A stretch of DNA of 64,000 nucleotides from CBEUVQ01 sp965546615 (GCA_965546615.1 CBEUVQ010000002.1:49576-113575); one strand, 5' to 3'; counted from the first letter of the stretch, positions 43,399-52,828 are shown. Numbers and translations are program-made. The notes: a model not told the origin generated them from the sequence alone.

Positions 43399-44598
43399 TC
43401 AGTTCACTCTGCTAACAGAGTCCGTTTCCTTAACCGTTTTTAACAGTACGCCGATTGGTAACTGACATACACCAAGTCCCCATACCAGCCAAGCAATTGG
43501 CAGCTCATTATTCAGAAAAACCAACAGCATACCAATACCCATCACCCTACCGATATTTAACGGAATTTCACGGAGTGTTAAAAACTCTATCCGCCGTTTC
43601 GCAGTAGTCGGGTTTTTGCGAATAACGTTGTAAGAAACAGACGTAAGCGGCACAGATATCATTGGATAAAACAGACTGTTGGCAATTCCGAAAATCCACA
43701 AAGATAATTCATTTTCCTGCCAAACAATAATCGTCGTCGCTATCACCAGTAAAACAGATCCCCAATAAATTGAACTAATGCGCCGGTCTCTTTTAATTAA
43801 AATTCCCACCAGATAAAAACTGATCATGGTAATACATGATAATACTAAATTAAAAAATCCTAATTGAAGCTCGCTGCGGGTAATTTTATAAAACAGCAAA
43901 AACAACAGAAAAGATATAACCCCTTCCCTGATACCACGAAACAGCATTGCCCAACTTACCCGCTTCCAATCATTGTTGATAAGTTTTTTTGCAGCAGAAA
44001 AACTAATACTGTAATTGTCATGACTGCTTTTAATTATATTAATAATCAAAACTGATAACAGAAAGCAGCACAGCGAAACAGCAAATACAATAATATATCC
44101 GTTCAATTTACCATATGTATGAATAATTAATCCGCCCACCAAGGGAGCAATAATTCCCGCAAATGCATTAGCAGCACCGTTATAGCCGGAAAACTTGTAT
44201 CTGGTAATGTTATTCGTATAATCATACGTTAAAACATTGTATCCAAGATAATATAATCCCTGGCCAAACCCCATTAAAATTCCCAGCACCGCCACAAACT
44301 CTGCAGCATTATGCTGCAGCCATAAAACCAAAATAAAAAAGCAGGCATGTACATATAAACCTAGTTGTATACACTTTAAAGTACTTAGTTTTTTTATAAT
44401 TTTTGTTCCGATATAAAACACAAACGGAACAGCTGCATAATGAAACAAATTAAAAAGGGCCGCTGTTTTAATGCTGCTGCTGAGTTTCCATAAAAACACA
44501 TTAAAAAATATATTTGAAAAACAAATACCTGTTAGAAAAAAAGTATGTGTAATTAAAAGTATCCGAGCTTGATAAGATATTTTAATACTTTCCTTCAT
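43399..44598 (-). CDS. MFS transporter
   Basis: A 399-residue protein with about twelve hydrophobic segments and a loop GYNGAANAFAG near the fifth, consistent with the major facilitator superfamily. The substrate is not evident. Its base composition is more AT-rich than its neighbours, and it lacks a strong ribosome-binding-site neighbour context; it stands alone between larE and deoC, so it may be a more recent arrival. I see no regulator gene next to it. Related families such as YbfB/YjiJ are possible, and I am not able to choose. Confidence 0.75.
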   Translation of the reverse strand: MKESIKISYQARILLITHTFFLTGICFSNIFFNVFLWKLSSSIKTAALFNLFHYAAVPFVFYIGTKIIKKLSTLKCIQLGLYVHACFFILVLWLQHNAAEFVAVLGILMGFGQGLYYLGYNVLTYDYTNNITRYKFSGYNGAANAFAGIIAPLVGGLIIHTYGKLNGYIIVFAVSLCCFLLSVLIINIIKSSHDNYSISFSAAKKLINNDWKRVSWAMLFRGIREGVISFLLFLLFYKITRSELQLGFFNLVLSCITMISFYLVGILIKRDRRISSIYWGSVLLVIATTIIVWQENELSLWIFGIANSLFYPMISVPLTSVSYNVIRKNPTTAKRRIEFLTLREIPLNIGRVMGIGMLLVFLNNELPIAWLVWGLGVCQLPIGVLLKTVKETDSVSRVN

Positions 44599-44641
44599 AA
44601 GTTATTACTCCGTTATGACCTGTGTATTAAATCAAATGTGA

Positions 44642-44664
44642 GGCCATCACTTTATGTGATGGCC
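44642..44664 (-). terminator. deoC operon terminator
   Basis: GGCCATCAC and GTGATGGCC pair with a 5-nt loop just after deoC. The T-tract is poor, so it may be a weak terminator or a 3' stabilising hairpin. Confidence 0.65.
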
Positions 44665-44674
44665 TTGTTGACAG

Positions 44675-45346
44675 CTATAAGTTTTTTACTATGTCAATGC
44701 CGGCACTGGCGCCGATTCTGGTAGCACCTGCGTTTATCATAGCAATTGCCTGCTCGGTATTTTTGATGCCGCCCGATGCTTTAACCCCCATATCTGCACC
44801 TACTGTTTCCCGCATTAAAGCGACATCCTCCACTGTAGCACCACCGGAACCAAACCCCGTGCTGGTTTTGACGTAGTCCGCACCGGCCTCTTTAGAAAGC
44901 CTGCATGCCAGAACCTTTTCTTCTTTTGTTAAATAGCAGGTTTCAATTATCACTTTTGTAATTGCATCAGCATTGTTCTTTTTAGCAGCTTCCACTACTG
45001 CCTTAATATCATTATATACTGCATCCTGCCGGTTTTGTTTTAGTGCGCCGATATTTATAACCATATCAACTTCTTCAGCACCTTTTTTAACCGCATCAGC
45101 AGTCTCAAAAGCCTTTGTTTCGGCTGTGCTGCTGCCTAACGGAAAACCGATAACAGTACATACCCGCACTGCTGAATCTTTTAATTGTTCCACTGCCAGC
45201 GGTACATGGCACGGATTCACACATACCGAGGCAAAGCCGAACTCCCGCGCCTCAGAACATAACTGAATAATCTCCTGCTGTACTGCTGTCGGTTTAAGTA
45301 AAGTGTGATCTATCATTTTTGCTAACTGCTCTCGAGTAATATCCAA
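44675..45346 (-). CDS. deoC: deoxyribose-phosphate aldolase
   Basis: DeoC reversibly cleaves 2-deoxyribose-5-phosphate into acetaldehyde and glyceraldehyde-3-phosphate. The 223-residue TIM barrel has the Schiff-base Lys in DYVKTSTGFG and the second Lys in GVKASGGIK, with the N-terminal MIDHTLLKP. The start is TTG at 45346 after AGGAGTG. It closes a six-gene sugar/polyol transport and kinase cluster, so the natural substrate could be a related deoxysugar phosphate, not only the nucleoside-derived one. Nucleoside-phosphorylase genes, the usual deo neighbours, are absent. Confidence 0.92.
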   Translation of the reverse strand: MDITREQLAKMIDHTLLKPTAVQQEIIQLCSEAREFGFASVCVNPCHVPLAVEQLKDSAVRVCTVIGFPLGSSTAETKAFETADAVKKGAEEVDMVINIGALKQNRQDAVYNDIKAVVEAAKKNNADAITKVIIETCYLTKEEKVLACRLSKEAGADYVKTSTGFGSGGATVEDVALMRETVGADMGVKASGGIKNTEQAIAMINAGATRIGASAGIDIVKNL

Positions 45347-45367
45347 TATGGCACACTCCTTGTTTAA

Positions 45368-46369
45368 TTACTTAGTTGCAGCAAATACCAGGTTATTGTC
45401 CAAATATTCCGCTGCGTTTTCTTTATTGATTAATCCGGTACCGGCATCAATAAACTCAGGGAATTCTTCACCATTAACTACCCCTAACGCAGTTTCAACA
45501 GCAATTTTACCCAAAAGTTGGGGGTCATTTAATACAGTTGCATCATAAACGCCATTATCGATAGCTTGAATAGCTTCCATCAAACCATCTATACCAACAA
45601 TTTTAACTTTTCCTTCCAATCCGTTTTGCTTCAGCACCTGCAGTGCACCTAAAGCCATGTCATCGTTATGTGCATAAACCAAATTAACATCCGGATGTGC
45701 CTGCAGCAAATCCTGGAATGCTTTTACTGCATCTGAGCGAACATAGTTGCAGTACGGACCTTGAACAATTTCAATACCTGCTTCTTTTTCTACCACTTCA
45801 TGGAAGCCGTCACGCCGCGCCATCATAACCATATCGCCGGGGGCTCCCTGAATTTCGATAATTTTTCCTTTGGCGTTACCTTCACCGCCCAGCAAATTAA
45901 CTGCTTCTTTACCGGCAACTTGTCCCATGCTCTTGTTGTCACGGCCAATAAAGGTCACTACTTCTCCTTCAGTAGGACGGTCAACGGTTAAAACCGGAAT
46001 GTTGTTTTCTTTTAATGCTTGTAATGAAGGGTTCACACCTGTTGGGTTAACAGGGTTCAAAATTAATACGTCAATACCTCTGGTTATTAAGTCTTGGATA
46101 TCCTTATTTTGCTTTTCAATATCGTTTTGAGCGTCAACGTACACAAATTCTACACCTTGAGCAGCCGCTTCTTCTTTAGCAGCATCCATTAAAGATACAT
46201 AAAAAGGAGAGTCAAGAATGCACTGAGAAAAACCAACTACGATTTTATCCTTATCATCAGGTTCTGCAGCTGTATTTTCAGCACTTTCCCCACCGCATCC
46301 TGCCAAAGCAGCAGCTAACACCAACAATGATAACAAAACTGTGACAAGACGTAAACTTTTAGTTTTCAT
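45368..46369 (-). CDS. sugar ABC transporter substrate-binding lipoprotein (RbsB-like)
   Basis: A 333-residue periplasmic-binding protein of the ribose/xylose/galactose group (PBP1 fold). It has a signal peptide with lipobox LAGCGG, so it is lipid-anchored, and family features KIVVGFSQCILDSPFYVSL, DVLILNPVNPTG and VNLVYAHNDDMALGAL. GGAGTATC lies upstream. A 110-bp gap separates it from the permease gene. It should capture the sugar that the rest of the cluster processes. Exact ligand unknown. Confidence 0.92.
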   Translation of the reverse strand: MKTKSLRLVTVLLSLLVLAAALAGCGGESAENTAAEPDDKDKIVVGFSQCILDSPFYVSLMDAAKEEAAAQGVEFVYVDAQNDIEKQNKDIQDLITRGIDVLILNPVNPTGVNPSLQALKENNIPVLTVDRPTEGEVVTFIGRDNKSMGQVAGKEAVNLLGGEGNAKGKIIEIQGAPGDMVMMARRDGFHEVVEKEAGIEIVQGPYCNYVRSDAVKAFQDLLQAHPDVNLVYAHNDDMALGALQVLKQNGLEGKVKIVGIDGLMEAIQAIDNGVYDATVLNDPQLLGKIAVETALGVVNGEEFPEFIDAGTGLINKENAAEYLDNNLVFAATK

Positions 46370-46479
46370 TGATACTCCTCCTCAAAAGATTTTTAGAATG
46401 TAAATTCAAAAAATCACTATACACTGTTTAACCCGTTTCTCACCCCCTTCGAGTGTTCCAAATAAAGAAAATTTAAAAT

Positions 46480-47463
46480 TTAATTGCTGCCTTTAACATA
46501 TTTGTTCAAAATTAATGCTAAAACAATAATCAAACCCATAAAGATGTCTTGGTAGTATGAAGCAAGACCAAGAAGATTAAAAATATTTGTAATGATGCTC
46601 AGCAGCAAAACACCGGCAAACGTACCCAGCACACCGCCGGTACCGCCAAATAAACCGGTACCGCCAAGAACCACTGCGGCAATTGCATTTAATTCCGCTC
46701 CTTTTGCGGCTGTTGGCTGTCCAACAGTTAACCATGATGCCAAAACAATTCCTGCTAACGCCGAAAGAATTCCCGATATTACAAAAACTGAAATCAAATG
46801 CCGGTCTACCCTTATGCCCGATAAATGTGCAGATTCGGGGTTACCGCCCACCGCGTAAAGGTTCCTTCCGAATGCGGTGTATTTTAAAATTACCGCCGCT
46901 ACAATTGTCAGCGCTATCCAAATCAGACCGCTTACAGGGAAAATTCCGATAAACCCACCGCCTAATACACCAAACGACTCCGGCAGCCCAAAGACCGGTT
47001 TGCCGTTAGTAAGCAGTAATGCCAATCCCCTTGCCGATACCATCATCGCTAATGTTGCAATAAAAGCCGGAATATTGAATTTTGTACTCAAAAACCCGTT
47101 AACAAATCCCAGTACAGCTCCCACAAACAGTGCAGCAAAAATTGCTAAAGGAATTGGAATTCCGGTACTGATAAGGATAGCTGCAACCATTCCTGCCAAC
47201 GCTGCAATTGAGCCAACGGAAAGATCTATCCCGGCCACAAGAATGACAAAGGTCATGCCAATGGCTATCATACCCGGGATTGAAGACTGCTGAATTAGAT
47301 TGAGAAAATTCTTTAACGTTAAAAACTTGGGAGATAAAGCTGAGGCAATAATTATAAAAACCATTAACAGGATCAATAAGTTATACCTGGCCAGCAGTTC
47401 TGTAACGTTAATTTTTGCTATTTTTGTTCCGCTTTTCTTTTCTTGGTTTACTAAGGCATCCAT
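46480..47463 (-). CDS. sugar ABC transporter permease (RbsC-like)
   Basis: A 327-residue permease with eight to ten membrane segments and the BPD_transp_2 signature GLFGGTGGVLGTFAGVLLLSI-type region, plus GIDLSVGSIAALAGM near residue 70, both hallmarks of the ribose/xylose class. ATG at 47463 sits eight bases after AGGAGG. It is immediately downstream of the ATPase gene. Confidence 0.92.
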   Translation of the reverse strand: MDALVNQEKKSGTKIAKINVTELLARYNLLILLMVFIIIASALSPKFLTLKNFLNLIQQSSIPGMIAIGMTFVILVAGIDLSVGSIAALAGMVAAILISTGIPIPLAIFAALFVGAVLGFVNGFLSTKFNIPAFIATLAMMVSARGLALLLTNGKPVFGLPESFGVLGGGFIGIFPVSGLIWIALTIVAAVILKYTAFGRNLYAVGGNPESAHLSGIRVDRHLISVFVISGILSALAGIVLASWLTVGQPTAAKGAELNAIAAVVLGGTGLFGGTGGVLGTFAGVLLLSIITNIFNLLGLASYYQDIFMGLIIVLALILNKYVKGSN

Positions 47464-47467
47464 CAAA

Positions 47468-48964
47468 TCAACCTCCTGTCACAGCATAGCGTAGGATCTC
47501 TTCATCTCTAAAGTCATCACGGCCGAACTGCCCTGCTATGCGCCCGTTAAACATCACCACAATACGATTGCATATTTGGGTTAATTCTTCCAACTCTGAA
47601 GATGCAACAATAATTCCTTTGCCCTCTGCAGCTAAACGCCTGATAATTTGGTAAATTTCATCTTTAGCACCAATGTCAATACCTTGAGTAGGTTCGTCAA
47701 ACAACAAAATTTCAGATTTTTTGACCAGCCATTTTGCAATTACTACCTTCTGCTGGTTACCGCCACTTAAATTTTTAACTGCAGCTTTTATAGAAGGGGT
47801 AACTATATTTAACTGATTAACTTGTTGATTTGCCTCAGCAAATAAATCAGAGTAATTCAACAAACCCATTTTCATGTAATTTTTCAACGAAGGAATAGTC
47901 ATGTTTTCCCATACAGAAAGGCCTAAAGCTAATCCCTGTGTCTTTCTGTTTTCCGGAACCATACCGATACCTAATCGCATTGCTTCCGACGGAGATTTCA
48001 GCTTCACCGGTTTCCCATTAATAAACAGCTGTCCGTCAGCAGCTTGGTCAACACCATAAATAATTTTTAAAATTTCAGTGCGGCCGGAGCCCATTAAACC
48101 GTACAAACCCAATACTTCGCCCTTGTGCAGCGACAAATTGATGTTAAATAGTTTGTTGGTGTTGATTCCTTTTAAAGCAACTATTTCTTCATTTTTAACA
48201 GCATTTTGGTTTACTGTTTCAGCCTTAGTTAGTGCATGTCCGATAATTAACTCAACTAGTTGGTCTTGACTTATCTCATTTAAGTTTTTGGTTGCAATAT
48301 AACGGCCGTCACGCAGGACGGTAACTCTGTCTCCAACCCTAAACAGTTCTTCTAAGCGGTGGGAAATATATATAACAGTTATGCCTTTACTTTTCAGCTC
48401 ATTAATTACTCTCAGCAAAGTTTCAAACTCTTCGGCTGAAAGTGTGGCAGACGGCTCGTCCATAACTATCAATTTGGCATTTGACGCCAAAGCTTTAGCA
48501 AGTTCTACAATTTGCCTATGTCCGATGCTTAAATCATTAATCGGTTTTTTTACATTAATCTTTATACTTAAACTGTCTATTAACTGCTGTGCTTTGGAAT
48601 TCATCTGCTTCCAATCAATTAAACGACCGCGTTTTTTAGGATACCTACCCAGATAGATATTTTCCGCAACGCTGAGATTCGGCGTTAAGGAAAGTTCCTG
48701 ATAAATAACGGCAATGCCTAATTTGCTGCTGCTGATAGGGCTGGTAATGTTAACCTCTTTGTTTTCAAAATAGATGCTGCCGCTGTCTTTTTGATATGCA
48801 CCGGCCAATATCTTCATCAGTGTCGATTTGCCTGCTCCGTTAGCACCGATAAGACAATGTACCTCACCGGGTTTGACAAAAAAATCAACTTCTTTAAGTG
48901 CCTGCACACCGGGAAACGACTTGGAAATCTTGCGCATTTGTAAAATATACTCGCCCAACACCAT
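47468..48964 (-). CDS. sugar ABC transporter ATPase with two NBDs (RbsA-like)
   Basis: A 498-residue tandem ATPase of the ribose/galactose/LsrA type. The first domain has Walker A GANGAGKSTLMK; the second has the degenerate GLMGSGRTEILK and the signature LSGGNQQKVVIAKWL with Walker B LLFDEPTQGID. The ATG at 48964 overlaps the kinase stop (TGATG), so the two are translationally coupled. Confidence 0.94.
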   Translation of the reverse strand: MVLGEYILQMRKISKSFPGVQALKEVDFFVKPGEVHCLIGANGAGKSTLMKILAGAYQKDSGSIYFENKEVNITSPISSSKLGIAVIYQELSLTPNLSVAENIYLGRYPKKRGRLIDWKQMNSKAQQLIDSLSIKINVKKPINDLSIGHRQIVELAKALASNAKLIVMDEPSATLSAEEFETLLRVINELKSKGITVIYISHRLEELFRVGDRVTVLRDGRYIATKNLNEISQDQLVELIIGHALTKAETVNQNAVKNEEIVALKGINTNKLFNINLSLHKGEVLGLYGLMGSGRTEILKIIYGVDQAADGQLFINGKPVKLKSPSEAMRLGIGMVPENRKTQGLALGLSVWENMTIPSLKNYMKMGLLNYSDLFAEANQQVNQLNIVTPSIKAAVKNLSGGNQQKVVIAKWLVKKSEILLFDEPTQGIDIGAKDEIYQIIRRLAAEGKGIIVASSELEELTQICNRIVVMFNGRIAGQFGRDDFRDEEILRYAVTGG

Positions 48965-50514
48965 CACCTCTGTTTCTGCATAACCTTGTTTAATTGAAGC
49001 ATCTGAGGTTCCAGCAATTCGTAAGTCTTTTTGTACATTTCAAAATAATGCGAATATAGTTCGTGCTCTGATTGGTCAACTTCAATAACTTCACCATGAG
49101 TGACCATATTTTTAGCAGCCTGAGTTAAATCAGTATATATACCCAGCCCTGCTGCTGTACAAACGGCGCATCCCAAAACCCCGGCTTCACCAAAACTGAC
49201 TTTTTGAATTGGAATTCCGGTAACATTAGCAATTATCTGCAGCCACAAATTATTATTCAGCACCCCGCCGCAGGCAATTATTCTCTTTATTTCTATATTA
49301 ACTTTTGCAAAACAATCTAATATATTACGCGTGCCATAAGCAACAGATTCTAAAATCGCCCTATACAAATGAGCTCTGGAGTGACTGAGCGTCATACCCC
49401 AAATTGCACCTTTCGCCAACGGGTTGCGATAAGGCGTACGATTACCCTGCCAAGTGTCAAGCACAATCAACCCCTCTGAGCCAGGAGGTACTTTTGCTGC
49501 TTCCGCAGCTAATAATTGATAAGCATTGTCTTTTGACGTTGACACAGTTAAATCTTTGGCCAAATGGTCACGAAACCACCTGGTTAAAGAACCGCAGGAT
49601 ACTTGTCCACCTTCCAGCAGCCAAAGGCCATCGATTAAAGCATTTGGATAAGGGCCCCATAACCCCTTATGAAAAACCGGATTAGGTGAGTGGGTTAAAT
49701 GCACAAAGCTGGTACCCATAATAATGCCTAAGTCGCCCGGTTCAACCACACCCATGCCCAGCATACCGATGTGAGCGTCAATGCCGCCTTGAAATACTGT
49801 AATGTCTGTGTTTAAGCCCAATTCTTCAGCAGCCGAAGCAGCAATCCTGCCTATTGGTTTTCCTACAGCAACAACATCAATCGGTAATTTAGATTTATAG
49901 TCGCCTAAACCTATCGAACACATGAATTCATCGGACCAGCCTTGTTCTATGTCGACATAATTCCACTTACATGTTGCTGTACATTTTGAAGATACCCAGC
50001 GATTGGTTAAACGATAGTTTAACCAATCCTGTTCTTCCAAAATCAAATAGGCTTTATTGTAAATCTCCGGTTTGTTTTCTTTCAACCACAATAATTTGGG
50101 GATCATCCATTCAACTGAATCTTCGCCACCAGAATATTTTAGATAGGGATGAGCAGAGCGGTTAATTTTCTCCGTTTCTGCAACAGCTCTGTTATCCATC
50201 CATAAAATAGCAGGTATTAAAGGTTCGCCAACAGCGTCTACCGCTAGTACCGTTGAAGAAGTTGAACAAATAGTCATCCCTTTTATTTTTGATGGATCTT
50301 TAATGTGTATCAAGCATTTTGACAGTGCCTTTTTAAAAGCTTCCCACCACTGATGGGGATCCTGCTCTGCCCACCCAGGTTGGGGATAGTAAGTATCATA
50401 TTCTTCAAAAGCAATTTGCACCGGATTACCATACTTATCAAAAACTGCTGCTCGGACACCTTGAGTGCCAAAATCCGCACTTAACAGCAAAACTTCGGGT
50501 GAACTGTTACACAT
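48964..50514 (-). CDS. FGGY family carbohydrate kinase
   Basis: A 516-residue sugar kinase of the xylulokinase/ribulokinase/LsrK group. It has the actin-like motif LSADFGTQGVRAAVFD at the N-terminus, WAEQDPHQWW, and the FGGY-type second domain with GGVLNNNLW and GVLGCAV. The start at 50514 is chosen because GGAGGG lies nine bases before it; a longer version would have no site. The family phosphorylates pentuloses, polyols or AI-2. Which one cannot be seen. It sits between a GatD-like dehydrogenase and the transporter. Confidence 0.88.
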   Translation of the reverse strand: MCNSSPEVLLLSADFGTQGVRAAVFDKYGNPVQIAFEEYDTYYPQPGWAEQDPHQWWEAFKKALSKCLIHIKDPSKIKGMTICSTSSTVLAVDAVGEPLIPAILWMDNRAVAETEKINRSAHPYLKYSGGEDSVEWMIPKLLWLKENKPEIYNKAYLILEEQDWLNYRLTNRWVSSKCTATCKWNYVDIEQGWSDEFMCSIGLGDYKSKLPIDVVAVGKPIGRIAASAAEELGLNTDITVFQGGIDAHIGMLGMGVVEPGDLGIIMGTSFVHLTHSPNPVFHKGLWGPYPNALIDGLWLLEGGQVSCGSLTRWFRDHLAKDLTVSTSKDNAYQLLAAEAAKVPPGSEGLIVLDTWQGNRTPYRNPLAKGAIWGMTLSHSRAHLYRAILESVAYGTRNILDCFAKVNIEIKRIIACGGVLNNNLWLQIIANVTGIPIQKVSFGEAGVLGCAVCTAAGLGIYTDLTQAAKNMVTHGEVIEVDQSEHELYSHYFEMYKKTYELLEPQMLQLNKVMQKQR

Positions 50515-50535
50515 ATCCAAAACCCTCCGTCCCAA

Positions 50536-51576
50536 TTAGGGAATAAATAATACCTTAACAGACACAAAGTCTTTATCTAAAAACTTTTTGAAAATGTCCG
50601 GACCGTCTTCTAATTTAAGGCGATGAGATATAATTGGTTCGGTTTTTAACTGTTTTTTCTGCATCAGTTCCAAACTGTAAGTCCATTCCCGGCCGGGAAA
50701 GGGATCTGAAAAAGAGTTCCAAGAACCTTTAATTATCAACTCGCGGCGCAAAATATTATTAACAGCTTTTTTGCTCAGATCCAAATTGTTGTGAGATATT
50801 CCTACAAAAACAACCCGCCCCAGTTTTGAAGCAATACATACAGCATTGTTTTGGGCAATCGGTGAACCTGCTGTTTCTAAAACAACGTTAACACCTTGAT
50901 TGTCAGTTAAATTATTAATTGCATCAATTACGTCAGTAGTTAATCCATTAACTACATAATCAGCACCCAGTTCTTTAGCTATCTTTAATTTTTCATCTTT
51001 AATATCAACCGCAATCACTTTGCCGGCACCTAAAATTTTTGCAAATTGAACGGCAAACAGTCCAATTGGCCCACAACCGTATACCGCCACTGTTTCTCCG
51101 GAATTTATGCCTACATTCCATATCGCGTGAACAGCATTAGCAGCAGGATCGGTCATTGCGGCAGCTTCAAATGACACACCATCGGGCATCTTCAGCAAAT
51201 TTTCTGCAGGAACATCAACATATTCCGCCATGGCACCATTGCGCCGCGAACCGAAATAATCATAGTTTTCACACAAGGAATAGTGCCCTGTTTTGCACCA
51301 ATGACATTCCCTGCAGGGGATTAAAGGCGGAACAACCACCCGGTCACCGACTTTCCAACCATCGGCACTATTAACTTCCACAATTTCACCGCTGAATTCG
51401 TGCCCAATAATTAATTGGGGTTTATAAGCCCCGTAATAATTTACTCTCGGTATGTCAGAGCCACAAATACCTACCGCTTTTACTTTCACCAAAGCGCTGC
51501 CGGGGTTAATTTTCGGCTTTTCTACATTTTCACATCTAATGTCCCCAGGTTCGTACAACACCAATGATTTCATCAT
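50536..51576 (-). CDS. zinc-dependent sugar-alcohol dehydrogenase, GatD-like
   Basis: A 346-residue medium-chain dehydrogenase. Catalytic zinc ligands are in GICGSD and GHEFSG, structural zinc cysteines in CRECHWCKTGHYSLC, and the nucleotide motif is GCGPIGLFAVQ. Specific stretches (GSRRNGAMAEYV; ILRRELIIKGSWNSFSDPFP) resemble galactitol-1-phosphate 5-dehydrogenase, so a phosphorylated polyol is the likely substrate. Two adjacent ATGs at 51576 and 51573 follow AAGGAG. It lies 4 bp after the regulator gene and 21 bp before the kinase start. Confidence 0.88.
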   Translation of the reverse strand: MMKSLVLYEPGDIRCENVEKPKINPGSALVKVKAVGICGSDIPRVNYYGAYKPQLIIGHEFSGEIVEVNSADGWKVGDRVVVPPLIPCRECHWCKTGHYSLCENYDYFGSRRNGAMAEYVDVPAENLLKMPDGVSFEAAAMTDPAANAVHAIWNVGINSGETVAVYGCGPIGLFAVQFAKILGAGKVIAVDIKDEKLKIAKELGADYVVNGLTTDVIDAINNLTDNQGVNVVLETAGSPIAQNNAVCIASKLGRVVFVGISHNNLDLSKKAVNNILRRELIIKGSWNSFSDPFPGREWTYSLELMQKKQLKTEPIISHRLKLEDGPDIFKKFLDKDFVSVKVLFIP

Positions 51577-51589
51577 ATACGCCATCTCC

Positions 51590-52537
51590 TTAATATTTAA
51601 TGTTTAAAAACTCAAGGCACTTCTTTGCAGCTATTTCATCAATAAACAAAGTATTAACATACTGCCCCCGCAGCGCACCTATTATTGCTTTAACCTTTTC
51701 CTCGCCACTGGCAATGGCAATAGAATGCTCTTTAGCCGCCAGTTCTTCCAATGTGATACCAACAGTTCGGTTATTAAGATTAACGTCTGCAATGTTCCCG
51801 TCCAAATCAAAATATCGGGAACATATATCTCCCACTGCACCTTTTTGGATTAGTTCCTGATATTCCTCCTGCTTAAAAAATCCGGCCTGCATCAAAATGG
51901 AATCAAAAGAAACCCTACCAATCCCGTAAATTGCAATTCTCGCTTCAGCACCCAGCGCCAAAACCTGACTGACATTAGAATCAGAAGTGATAGCTTTGGC
52001 TAATTCTGCACTGTCAACTATGGTAGGTACCGGCAGCATAAACGGCACTGCATTATAGGCATGTACAAATCCTTCAATAATTGAACCTGAGTGGGTTGAC
52101 AGATAGTTCCTGGTTACACCGCCGTTTAACTGCACCACTGTAATGTCGCTGGAATTATGTTTAGTTAAGTGCTTAACCACATATGTTAAAGTTGTTCCCC
52201 ATGAAACACCTACTATATCTCCGTTTTGAATAATCTCGCTTAAATAGTTGTTTACCATTTTGCCAATATCATTCAGTATTGCGTCCGGATGATTGATAAT
52301 AACAGGAACAACAAATACCTTCTTTAAGCCAAAATACTCACGTATTGCTTCTGAAAGTTCGACAACTGATTGGAGCGGATAAATCACTTTTATTTCGATT
52401 AATCCTTCTTTATGGGCTTTATCAAGCATCCTGCTGACTTTTGCCGTTGATATATTTTCCATTTCTGCAATCTGGTCTTGTTTATATTTAAACTCATAAT
52501 ACAGCCTTGCTATTCTTATTAACTGCCGATTATCTAT
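51590..52537 (-). CDS. SorC/DeoR-family sugar-responsive transcriptional regulator, non-canonical start
   Basis: SorC-family regulators bind operators through an N-terminal HTH and sense phosphorylated sugars through a C-terminal domain. The complete HTH (RQLIRIARLYYEFKYKQDQI through ISTAKVSRMLDKA) requires translation from upstream of the first ATG (52462). In that frame no ATG, GTG or TTG exists before a TGA at 52543-52541. An ATA codon at 52537 lies exactly eight bases after AGGAGG, so AUA initiation, or a sequence error here, is the likely explanation. The sensor domain is intact (SWGTTLTYVV, AIYGIGRV). It heads the cluster. Confidence 0.8.
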   Translation of the reverse strand: MDNRQLIRIARLYYEFKYKQDQIAEMENISTAKVSRMLDKAHKEGLIEIKVIYPLQSVVELSEAIREYFGLKKVFVVPVIINHPDAILNDIGKMVNNYLSEIIQNGDIVGVSWGTTLTYVVKHLTKHNSSDITVVQLNGGVTRNYLSTHSGSIIEGFVHAYNAVPFMLPVPTIVDSAELAKAITSDSNVSQVLALGAEARIAIYGIGRVSFDSILMQAGFFKQEEYQELIQKGAVGDICSRYFDLDGNIADVNLNNRTVGITLEELAAKEHSIAIASGEEKVKAIIGALRGQYVNTLFIDEIAAKKCLEFLNIKY

Positions 52538-52637
52538 AACTCACACCTCCTACAACAGCTAAAATAATTATCAGTATTTTCTTGCTATTGGGTTTATTCT
52601 ATGCAAGATTAGTTTTCCCTGCAAAAAAATAAAAAAG

Positions 52638-52663
52638 TTTCATCGCTATGAAAAATTTTTCAT
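52638..52663. promoter_or_regulatory. probable SorC operator, three phased half-sites
   Basis: TTTCAT at 52638, ATGAAA at 52648 and TTTCAT at 52658 alternate in orientation at exact 10-bp intervals, making two overlapping palindromes (16 bp each). They lie about 100 bp upstream of the regulator start, where autoregulation of the sugar cluster is expected. Confidence 0.5.
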
Positions 52664-52772
52664 TAATACCGGCAAAGCATTATTGTTTAAGAATAAAGCT
52701 GCTGATAAATAAGGTAAAAGGTTAAATTAGCGGAGGTTTTCAAAGCAGGAAAGTACGGAAGGAATTAAAATT

Positions 52773-52813
52773 GGGAAAGGACAGCTGTTCTTATAGAATG
52801 CTGCCCTTTCCCG
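52773..52813 (-). terminator. PHP-domain gene terminator
   Basis: GGGAAAGG-CAGC and GCTG-CCTTTCCC pair, followed by AATTTTAATT on the minus strand, downstream of the PHP gene. T-tract is modest. Confidence 0.7.
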
Positions 52814-52828
52814 AACAATTTAACATTT

